Under the pieces are notes generated by a model. It made no database searches and had not been told where the DNA came from. It was given only the letters and a program-made list of their open reading frames with translations. The position numbers and the translations under genes are program-made. From Gammaproteobacteria bacterium (GTDB lineage Bacteria; Pseudomonadota; Gammaproteobacteria; UBA4575): 64,000 bases of DNA. The stretch is taken from contig JAWPMW010000001.1 of NCBI GenBank assembly GCA_033344735.1, positions 1,618,171 to 1,682,170 of the forward strand, in the 5' to 3' direction. Positions 57,690 through 64,000 of this stretch are shown here, one piece after another; the stretch's first letter is position 1; the number at the start of each line of letters is the position of its first letter.

Positions 57690-58226
57690 TTAATTGTAAT
57701 TTTTTTGCGCTTCTGTAAAACGTTTATCATTGATCATTTTATTAAAATCACATATACCAAAATACACATCATTTTCTTTGTATATCCCGGACAAGTAATT
57801 CACCAGCCCACTATCCCAATGTTCTGGGTAACTATTTTCAAACTCACTTTGCTGGAGATTCATTAAACCTACAGCATGGTCAACCACAAACCCCAAAAAA
57901 TTTGATCCGACTTTATTAGCAACAATTCTTCGCTTACCAATTTTCTTAATTGGATCCGAGTTAAATAGAAAATTTTTCAAATCTATCAATGTCAGCAATT
58001 GCCCCCTACAACTTGCTATACCTATTAACCACGAACGTGAAATTGGAATACGAGAATAATTAATCTGCGAGATAATTTCCGTTGTATCGTTCAATGGAAG
58101 CAATAGATCATATCGTCCCACTCTAAAATGTAACGTCTTCATCACTGAAGCGCTGTTTGCCAACACAGAACCTGACTCAGATGAGAATCTTTGATCTAGC
58201 TCACTTAAGTAATTAAACGCAGTCAT
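57690..58226 (-). CDS. pilI: CheW-like adaptor PilI
   Basis: The 178-residue CheW-domain protein links PilJ to ChpA. Recognised segments are FRVGRYDLLLPLNDTTEII, SWLIGIASCRGQLLTLIDLKNFL and FVVDHAVGLMNL. It lies between pilH (12 bases upstream) and pilJ, the standard operon order. A 144-base A+T-rich gap with no clear element precedes pilJ. Confidence 0.94.
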   Translation of the reverse strand: MTAFNYLSELDQRFSSESGSVLANSASVMKTLHFRVGRYDLLLPLNDTTEIISQINYSRIPISRSWLIGIASCRGQLLTLIDLKNFLFNSDPIKKIGKRRIVANKVGSNFLGFVVDHAVGLMNLQQSEFENSYPEHWDSGLVNYLSGIYKENDVYFGICDFNKMINDKRFTEAQKNYN

Positions 58227-58238
58227 AATTAATTGCTA

Positions 58239-58601
58239 TTAGACGAGATGGTGTTGAACCGACTCCAGCAACGATTTTCCGTCAACTGGTTTAGTTATGT
58301 AAGCTTTAGCACCTTGTCTAGACGCCCAAACTTGGTCTGTTTGATCGCTCTTAGTACTCACCATGAGCACAGGAATATCAGCCGTTTCTGGTGATTTAGT
58401 TAAGAAGCGTGTTGCTTGAAATCCATTCATACCTGGCATTACAACATCCATTAAGATTAAGTCTGGATGTTCTGCTTTTGCCATTTCAATTCCTTGCTCA
58501 GCAGTCTCCGCAAGACTGATGTGGTATCCGTTCTCAGATAAAACACTTTTAAGAAAATGTCTTTCTGTTGGTGAGTCATCAACAATTAAAATATGCGCCA
58601 T
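58239..58601 (-). CDS. pilH: Response regulator PilH
   Basis: The 120-residue single receiver domain has acidic pocket in LIVDDSPTERHFL, phospho-acceptor Asp in LILMDVVMPGMNGF, Thr/Ser in LMVSTKSD and the conserved Lys in YITKPVDGK. PilH modulates retraction of type IV pili opposite to PilG. Confidence 0.95.
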   Translation of the reverse strand: MAHILIVDDSPTERHFLKSVLSENGYHISLAETAEQGIEMAKAEHPDLILMDVVMPGMNGFQATRFLTKSPETADIPVLMVSTKSDQTDQVWASRQGAKAYITKPVDGKSLLESVQHHLV

Positions 58602-58630
58602 AATTTAATCTCGTTAGTATCTATTTATAC

Positions 58631-59086
58631 TTATTCATTCGTTTCTTGATTGCTTGCATGGCGATTAACTGCTTGAAGCAAGTCGTCTCGAGTAAATGGT
58701 TTGGTTAAGTATTCTTCCGACCCGACAATTCGTCCTCTCGCTTTATCGAAAATGCTGTCTTTACTTGTAAGCATGATCACAGGAGTATCTCTAAATTGAC
58801 GATTATTTTTAATTAATGTGCATGTTTGATAGCCGTCTAATCTTGGCATCATAATATCTACAAATATGATGTCAGGCTTATTAACAGCAATAAGCGCTAG
58901 CGCTTCAAAGCCATCTTGTGCAGTTAACACTTCACAACCTTCTTTACTCAGTAGTGTTTCAGCAGATTTCCTAATAGTTTTACTATCATCAATAATCATC
59001 ACCTTAAGTGACGATAAATTTGCCGTGTTTGACTGCTCCAAGTCAGACAGTGAACTGTTTTCTATGTTTTGTGCTCCCAATTTCAT
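58631..59086 (-). CDS. pilG: Response regulator PilG
   Basis: The 151-residue protein is a single receiver domain after an about 28-residue N-terminal extension. Key sites are MIIDDSKTIRKSAET, phospho-acceptor Asp in IIFVDIMMPRLDGYQ, VIMLTSKDS and YLTKPFTRD. In Pseudomonas PilG drives pilus extension and cAMP/Vfr signalling; a Vfr-like protein is encoded at 19426. It is the first gene of the pil-chp operon, divergent from gshB over 187 bases. Confidence 0.95.
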   Translation of the reverse strand: MKLGAQNIENSSLSDLEQSNTANLSSLKVMIIDDSKTIRKSAETLLSKEGCEVLTAQDGFEALALIAVNKPDIIFVDIMMPRLDGYQTCTLIKNNRQFRDTPVIMLTSKDSIFDKARGRIVGSEEYLTKPFTRDDLLQAVNRHASNQETNE

Positions 59087-59273
59087 TCTCCAGAGCTGTT
59101 ATCCTGCAGCTCAAATCGTTTATATTTAATCAGCCAAATAACTGACTACGATGCAAATGAAGATATGTTTTATCTCTTTATATTCACACGGTACTGAACC
59201 GGACGTATTCAAGGTAGTCCTAGAACAAACTAAGCCGATATAACGGCAAATATGCCAGATAGAGGATCAAGGT

Positions 59274-60224
59274 ATGACCGTAAAAATTGCAGTAATCATG
59301 GATCCGATTGAGTCAATCCATACCTACAAAGACAGCACATTTGCGATGCTACTAGAAGCTCAGCGCAGATCTTGGAGTATCCACTACATTCGCCCCAACA
59401 GCTTATACGTTCTGGATGGAAGGCCATTTGCACAGGTTGCTTCGCTTTCTGTTCATGATATGCCCCAGAATTGGCATCAACGGTCTGACTTCTGCGATAT
59501 GTCATTATGTGATTTTAACGTCATCCTAATGCGCAAAGATCCACCATTTGATATGGAATACATCTACACCACCTATGTGCTAGAACTAGCCCAGAAATCA
59601 GGTGTATGCGTCGTCAACGACCCTATTTCATTACGCAGTATGAATGAGAAATTCTCTATTGTTAATTTTCCAAATTGTTGCGCTCCAACACTTGTGACAC
59701 GTGATCGAGATAGAATTAACAATTTCATTAATGAACATGCCGACGTGGTAGTAAAACCCATGGACGCCATGGGAGGAGAGTCAATATTTAGGATTTCACC
59801 TCATGATAGTAATAAAAACTCAATTATCGACCAGATCACTGACAAAGGGGCCAACACCATTATGGCGCAACGATTCATTCCCGAAATCAGCAAAGGCGAT
59901 AAACGTATTCTACTAATTAACGGCGAGCCCATTCCTTATGCTTTAGCAAGAGTACCAGCTGAAGGTGAATTCCGCGGCAACCTTGCTGCAGGTGGATCAG
60001 GACATGGGGTACCGTTAAGCGATAAAGACCGGCAGATTTGCACAGAAATTAAAACAACTTTGGTAGATAATGGAATATTATTCGCTGGTGTGGATGTTAT
60101 TGGTTCATATTTAACAGAAATAAATATTACTAGTCCTACTTGTATTAGAGAACTTGACGCACAGTACGATCTAAACATTAGTGGTAGATTGTTTGACCAT
60201 ATTGAGACATTAATAAAATCATGA
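59274..60224 (+). CDS. gshB: Glutathione synthetase
   Basis: The 316-residue ATP-grasp enzyme joins gamma-glutamylcysteine and glycine. It has AVIMDPIESIHTYKDSTFAML, RKDPPFDMEY, VVKPMDAMGGESIF, PYALARVPAEGEFRGNLAAGG and TEINITSPTCIREL. An AGGATCAAGGT sequence precedes the ATG. It begins the plus-strand series to pyrC'. Confidence 0.98.
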   Translation: MTVKIAVIMDPIESIHTYKDSTFAMLLEAQRRSWSIHYIRPNSLYVLDGRPFAQVASLSVHDMPQNWHQRSDFCDMSLCDFNVILMRKDPPFDMEYIYTTYVLELAQKSGVCVVNDPISLRSMNEKFSIVNFPNCCAPTLVTRDRDRINNFINEHADVVVKPMDAMGGESIFRISPHDSNKNSIIDQITDKGANTIMAQRFIPEISKGDKRILLINGEPIPYALARVPAEGEFRGNLAAGGSGHGVPLSDKDRQICTEIKTTLVDNGILFAGVDVIGSYLTEINITSPTCIRELDAQYDLNISGRLFDHIETLIKS

Positions 60225-60261
60225 TTTTTTACTAAACCTTGTAATTTTATCTGCACTCCAA

Positions 60262-61134
60262 ATGACAGCCACCATTGCCGCCCCAAAAGTATCTTCAAGC
60301 GATAGAATTAGTTTTACACTATTGTTTGCAATTGCTTTGCACGCATTAATAATTTTAGGCTTGGGCTTTGAGTTAATTAAAAATCACTCCTCACCTCCTT
60401 CTACCATTGAGGTTATTCTGACTAAAACACAGAATGTTGATGCTCCCGAAGATGCCAAGGTGATCGCAGAACACAATCAAGTACAGAGTGGTAGCGTCGA
60501 TTTCGATGCACGACCGACCTCTCCTTCAGTGACTAAAAAAGCACTACAAGGTAATGACCAAACTAGCAGTACCGAAATGACAAAAAATACTACACGTGCT
60601 GCAGAAAACGAACTGATGCTGCATCAAAATGACCCTGATGGCGAAAAATTTTCCCGTCGTATAACCAATCAAGAAAACTCCAAAATTGATCAAAAACAGC
60701 TGCGCAAAAATCAGCAAAATGTCGCACAGCTGGTATCTGAATTAAGTCGAGAAAAACAGCTATATGCAAAACGTCCTCGCATCAATCATATTGACACCTT
60801 AAGTGCAAAATCTGCAATAGAAGCAAAGTACATTAAAGACTGGGTTCAAAAGGTTGAAATCATCGGCAATATTAACTACCCAAGCCAAGCAAAACAGAAA
60901 AAACTATCTGGCACTTTGATTTTAAGTGTACTTGTAAATCATGATGGCTCGGTAATATCTTCAACTGTGCAACAGAAATCTGGAGAAAAATTATTAGATG
61001 ACGCAGCTATTAAAGTAGTTAAACTAGCCTCTCCATACAAACAGTTCCCTGTCGAGATGCGAGAACAGTACGAACAATTAATGATTACCCGTACATGGGT
61101 TTACCACAGCAACAACATATTAAGCACCCAATAA
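60262..61134 (+). CDS. tonB: Energy transducer TonB, TonB3-like
   Basis: The 290-residue protein has one N-terminal membrane anchor (about 18-38), a long hydrophilic and charged periplasmic spacer (about 40-190) without the classical Pro-rich EP/KP run, and a C-terminal TonB domain (NINYPSQAKQKKLSGTLILSVLVN, then DDAAIKVVKLASPYKQFP). The Pseudomonas counterpart in this place, TonB3, is needed for twitching motility. No exbB/exbD are nearby. Confidence 0.9.
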   Translation: MTATIAAPKVSSSDRISFTLLFAIALHALIILGLGFELIKNHSSPPSTIEVILTKTQNVDAPEDAKVIAEHNQVQSGSVDFDARPTSPSVTKKALQGNDQTSSTEMTKNTTRAAENELMLHQNDPDGEKFSRRITNQENSKIDQKQLRKNQQNVAQLVSELSREKQLYAKRPRINHIDTLSAKSAIEAKYIKDWVQKVEIIGNINYPSQAKQKKLSGTLILSVLVNHDGSVISSTVQQKSGEKLLDDAAIKVVKLASPYKQFPVEMREQYEQLMITRTWVYHSNNILSTQ

Positions 61135-61137
61135 CAC

Positions 61138-61707
61138 GTGTCGGATCCATCCACATCTTTACGCTCGCAAATTCTTATAGCGATGCCGACCCTATACGAT
61201 CCTAGTTTTTCTAAAACTATTACTTTAATTTGTGAACATAGCGCTAAAGAGGGGGCAATGGGCATAGTTCTCAACCAGCCAACATCCCTAGATATTCATG
61301 AATTAATGGAAGCTAAAAAAACTAAACAAAAAGATAATTCGCTACATTCTATAAAAATTCATTCTGGTGGGCCGGTAGATACTAACCATGGCTTCATTCT
61401 GCATGACTGCGAAACCAATGACGATCTTAGTATACAAATAGCACCTCGATTATTCCTCTCTTCATCGACAGGCATTATAGAAAAAATTGCTCAAGGTGAA
61501 GGACCGGACAATCAAATAATTGCATTAGGCTACGCAAGCTGGTCTCCTGGTCAGCTAGAGACTGAGATCACTGCTAACTCATGGTTAACGACTGACTATG
61601 AACACAAACTAGTATTCGAAACCCCTGCCAATATACAGTGGATTGAAGCAGGCAAGCGATTAGGTATAGATCTAAATCTATTAACCACTCAGGCCGGACA
61701 TGCTTGA
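61138..61707 (+). CDS. yqgE: UPF0301 protein YqgE/AlgH
   Basis: The 189-residue protein has SQILIAMPTLYDPSFSKTI at the N terminus, GAMGIVLNQPT, SGGPVDTNHGFILH, and LGYASWSPGQLETEI. These define YqgE/AlgH, of unknown biochemical role. The start is a GTG at 61138, four bases after the tonB stop. The end overlaps the ruvX start. Confidence 0.95.
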   Translation: MSDPSTSLRSQILIAMPTLYDPSFSKTITLICEHSAKEGAMGIVLNQPTSLDIHELMEAKKTKQKDNSLHSIKIHSGGPVDTNHGFILHDCETNDDLSIQIAPRLFLSSSTGIIEKIAQGEGPDNQIIALGYASWSPGQLETEITANSWLTTDYEHKLVFETPANIQWIEAGKRLGIDLNLLTTQAGHA

Positions 61708-62143
61708 AAATACTGCACAACACCAAGTTTACATAGCATTTGATTTTGGTGAACGTCGCACAGGAATTGCTGTAGGACAAAGTATTACAGGTATTGCTAG
61801 ACCATTAGCAACTATTACAAGCATCAACAAGCAACCAAATTGGGCACTTATAGAAGATTTAATAAAACAATGGCAGCCAACCCAATTAATTGTCGGAATA
61901 CCCGACGACATTGAAAAAAATAAAGCTTTGCGTAAAAAAATAAACCTCTTTTGCTCTGATCTAGCGACCAAATTTGGTCTCCCTGTTTTTACCCATGATG
62001 AAACCCTTACTTCAGATGAGGCCTATTTGCACTTAAAAAACAAAAGACGTAACAGCAAAGGCAAAATAGATAAACAGGATATTGACCAAATTGCGGCAGC
62101 AATTTTGTTGGAATCATGGATGAGTGTTAATCTACCTAAATGA
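61700..62143 (+). CDS. ruvX: Holliday junction resolvase-like nuclease RuvX/YqgF
   Basis: The 147-residue RNase H-fold protein has catalytic acids in AFDFGERRTGIAVG, VGIPDDI and in the terminal DKQDIDQIAAAILLESW. YqgF proteins process the 5' end of 16S precursor rRNA and may cleave junctions. The gene overlaps yqgE by eight bases and pyrR by four. Confidence 0.95.
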   Translation: MLENTAQHQVYIAFDFGERRTGIAVGQSITGIARPLATITSINKQPNWALIEDLIKQWQPTQLIVGIPDDIEKNKALRKKINLFCSDLATKFGLPVFTHDETLTSDEAYLHLKNKRRNSKGKIDKQDIDQIAAAILLESWMSVNLPK

Positions 62144-62640
62144 ACCTAAATGTTGATGAATTAATTAGCCACCTAACCAGCCAGACTCAGGAATTAGTCA
62201 CAAATCTGGATACAGATCAGCCATTAATTGTTGGTATTCACACTGGAGGTATATGGATTGCTGAGCATTTACACAAGTCACTTAATTTGGAAAAACCCAT
62301 GGGCATCTTAGATATCTCATTTTATCGAGATGATTTCAGTCGATTAGGCCTTAACCCAGAAGTTAAGCCATCTAAAATCCCTCTGGATATTACTGACGAG
62401 CATATCATTCTGGTGGACGATGTTTTACATACGGGGCGAACGGTACGCGCGGCACTAAATGAATTATTTGATTACGGGAGACCGGCTAGCGTACATCTAG
62501 CCGTACTAATTGATCGCGGTGGGCGTGAATTACCCATTGATGCGCGAGTGGCTGGTAAAAGAATTGACCTACCCCCTCACCAGCATGTAAAACTAACCGG
62601 ACCCAAGCCACTAAAGCTTGAGACCATCACAGCGACTTAA
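62140..62640 (+). CDS. pyrR: PyrR bifunctional regulator/uracil phosphoribosyltransferase
   Basis: The 166-residue protein has the PRPP-binding loop VILVDDVLHTGRTVRAAL-like (IILVDDVLHTGRTVRAAL) and the PyrR core IGILDISFYRDDF and VLIDRGGRELPI. In Gram-positives PyrR binds mRNA for attenuation. In Pseudomonas it regulates the same pyr genes, though by another mechanism. It overlaps ruvX and precedes pyrB by 18 bases. No attenuator hairpin was seen in that short gap. Confidence 0.93.
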   Translation: MNLNVDELISHLTSQTQELVTNLDTDQPLIVGIHTGGIWIAEHLHKSLNLEKPMGILDISFYRDDFSRLGLNPEVKPSKIPLDITDEHIILVDDVLHTGRTVRAALNELFDYGRPASVHLAVLIDRGGRELPIDARVAGKRIDLPPHQHVKLTGPKPLKLETITAT

Positions 62641-62658
62641 ACAAAGCCAGAATAACGG

Positions 62659-63579
62659 ATGCAACACTTTCTAACAACTGAATCGCTAAACCAAGATCAG
62701 TTGACTAATATTTTAGATACCGCTGAATCCTTTACTAATGTGGATGGTGGAACCGTTAAAAAAGTCCCTCTGCTCAGAGGAAAAACTATAGTTAACTTAT
62801 TCTTTGAGGCCAGTACCCGCACCCGCACTACTTTTGAGTTAGCAGCAAAAAGATTGTCTGCCGACGTTTTAAATATAAATATCAATTCATCTGCCACCGT
62901 CAAAGGTGAGAGCTTGCTGGATACATTACGCAACCTAGAAGCCATGCATGTTGATATGTTTATTATTCGCCACCAAGATAGTGGTGCCGCTGAATTCTTA
63001 TCTCGACATATCTCCCCCCATATTAGCGTCATCAATGCAGGTGATGGGCGACATGCTCACCCTACACAAGCAATGTTGGATATGTATACAATTCGCAAAA
63101 TCAAAGGTGGATTTGAAAATCTTAAAGTCGCCATCGTTGGCGACTTACTTCATTCTCGTGTTGCACGCTCACAAATTCACGCTTTACGCACATTGGGCGC
63201 AAAAGAAATTCGTGTAATAGCACCTCGCACTCTACTACCTGCCCGCATTGAAAGTTTAGGTGTAAAAGTATTCCACAAAATTGAATCTGGCTTAAAAGAT
63301 GTCGACGTTATCGTTATGCTTCGTTTGCAAAAAGAACGTATGCAGGGAGCCTTGCTGCCCAGCGAACATGAATATTTCCACTTATTTGGCTTGACTAAAG
63401 AGCGTGTCGCACTTGCAGCAAAGGACGCTATCGTTATGCACCCAGGGCCAATTAATCGAGGAGTAGAAATTAGCTCTGAAGTGGCCGATGGTTCGCAGTC
63501 AGTCATATTAGAACAGGTTTCTTACAGTATCGCGGTGCGCATGGCAATCATGTCAATGTTGGCAGGAAGCCAGTCATGA
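62659..63579 (+). CDS. pyrB: Aspartate carbamoyltransferase catalytic subunit
   Basis: The 306-residue enzyme has the carbamoyl-phosphate site [19 protein letters not shown], the [12 protein letters not shown] catalytic region and the C-terminal [13 protein letters not shown]. The start at ATG 62659 is supported by gene order. The TGA overlaps the ATG of pyrC' (ATGA), as in Pseudomonas, where PyrB and PyrC' form a dodecamer. Confidence 0.97.
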   Translation: MQHFLTTESLNQDQLTNILDTAESFTNVDGGTVKKVPLLRGKTIVNLFFEASTRTRTTFELAAKRLSADVLNININSSATVKGESLLDTLRNLEAMHVDMFIIRHQDSGAAEFLSRHISPHISVINAGDGRHAHPTQAMLDMYTIRKIKGGFENLKVAIVGDLLHSRVARSQIHALRTLGAKEIRVIAPRTLLPARIESLGVKVFHKIESGLKDVDVIVMLRLQKERMQGALLPSEHEYFHLFGLTKERVALAAKDAIVMHPGPINRGVEISSEVADGSQSVILEQVSYSIAVRMAIMSMLAGSQS

Positions 63580-64000
63580 AAATAGAAATCAATAACGCTC
63601 ACATTGTTGATCCAGCAAATGCTATCAATAAAGTTGCTAACTTATATATTCATAATAAGACTATCGCTGCTATAGGAGATAAACCTAAAGATTGGCAAGC
63701 AGACGAAATCATTGACGCTAAAGATCGTTATTTATTCCCGGGACTTATTGACATAGCAACTCGGCTAAGAGAGCCTGGGCAAGAACATAAAGCGACTATT
63801 GCAAGCGAGACTTATGCAGCAGTCAGTGGCGGTATTACCTCCGTAGTGTGCTTACCAGATACAGAGCCAGCCATTAACTCACCCGCTGAAGTTGAGCTGA
63901 TACAACAACGCACAAATGCAACCGGTCATTGCCATGTATATGTCATTGGCGCATTAACTTCACAACTGAAAGGTTCCATGCTGAGTGAAATGGCTGCACT
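63576..64000 (+). CDS. pyrC': Non-catalytic dihydroorotase-like subunit PyrC' (partial)
   Basis: The first 141 codons are present before the window ends. The amidohydrolase start is clear ([13 protein letters not shown], then RLREPGQE), but the metal-binding HxH has become A-T-R: Ala61 and Arg63 replace the two histidines that follow DI in LIDIATRL. Without these zinc ligands it cannot be a normal dihydroorotase, so it is expected to be the structural PyrC' partner of PyrB. A working dihydroorotase must be elsewhere. Confidence 0.9.
   Translation, partial: MKIEINNAHIVDPANAINKVANLYIHNKTIAAIGDKPKDWQADEIIDAKDRYLFPGLIDIATRLREPGQEHKATIASETYAAVSGGITSVVCLPDTEPAINSPAEVELIQQRTNATGHCHVYVIGALTSQLKGSMLSEMAA

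Overview
The window is an ordinary-looking, gene-dense stretch of chromosome from an A+T-rich gammaproteobacterium (about 40% G+C by eye). The assignment rests on gene order. The blocks pilG-pilH-pilI-pilJ-chpA / gshB-tonB-yqgE-ruvX-pyrR-pyrB-pyrC' and rpe-gph-trpE-trpG-trpD-trpC / crp(vfr)-osmC-speD-coq7 follow the Pseudomonas arrangement. The blocks ygfB-pepP-ubiH-ubiI and zapA-6S RNA follow the general gammaproteobacterial one. Genus cannot be resolved from the sequence. No prophage, insertion sequence, CRISPR array, tRNA or rRNA was seen.

Layout. 1-3.9 kb: tail of a YyaL-type protein, tpx, gcvH, a PCu(A)C copper-chaperone lipoprotein and a tungstate-type ABC permease/ATPase pair. 3.9-10.3 kb: PpiC, a small acidic protein, ubiquinone hydroxylases UbiI and UbiH, PepP, YgfB, then divergently a ZapB-like protein, ZapA, 6S RNA and an EVE-domain protein. 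10.3-11 kb: a very A+T-rich gene-free region and a histone H1-like protein made almost entirely of KTAKR repeats. 11-19 kb: ilvA, rpiA, an HpcH/HpaI aldolase, a SYLF lipoprotein-like gene, rplM-rpsI, a 2Fe-2S ferredoxin, glcF, coq7, speD and osmC. 19-25.5 kb: crp/vfr and the trpEGDC-gph-rpe cluster. 25.6-28.3 kb: membrane and c-type cytochrome genes and a fused SpmA-SpmB protein. 28.4-36.3 kb: an AcuI-type oxidoreductase, purK-purE, purC, a NYN-domain protein, DEAD-box helicase, SlyD, AqpZ and YaiI. 36.4-39 kb: a BioF2-like acetyltransferase, bioD and a stand-alone BLUF blue-light sensor. 39-46 kb: a central-carbon cluster tkt-gap-pgk-pyk-fba with a class I aldolase. 46-50 kb: redoxin, metK-ahcY (methyl cycle) and rsmE. 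50-59 kb: the Pil-Chp chemosensory system that controls type IV pilus twitching. 59-64 kb: gshB, tonB, yqgE, ruvX, pyrR, pyrB and the start of a dihydroorotase-like gene that lacks the metal-binding HxH.

How the genes fit together. UbiI, UbiH and Coq7 supply the three ring hydroxylations of ubiquinone. MetK, AhcY and RsmE form and consume the S-adenosylmethionine pool, and SpeD draws on the same pool for polyamines. Tkt, Gap, Pgk, Pyk and Fba form a glycolysis/pentose-phosphate block, with Rpe, RpiA and Gph elsewhere in the window. PilG/H/I/J, ChpA and ChpC form one signalling operon, but the adaptation enzymes PilK and ChpB are absent from the locus and PilJ has no periplasmic sensor domain.

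I did not find a clearly new defence or mobile system. The most unusual items are the sensorless PilJ in an adaptation-free Pil-Chp operon, the KTAKR-repeat protein with its dyad-rich upstream region, the structured leader of the DEAD-box helicase gene, the orphan tungstate-type transporter pair beside a copper chaperone, and the SpmA-SpmB fusion with a small membrane partner.
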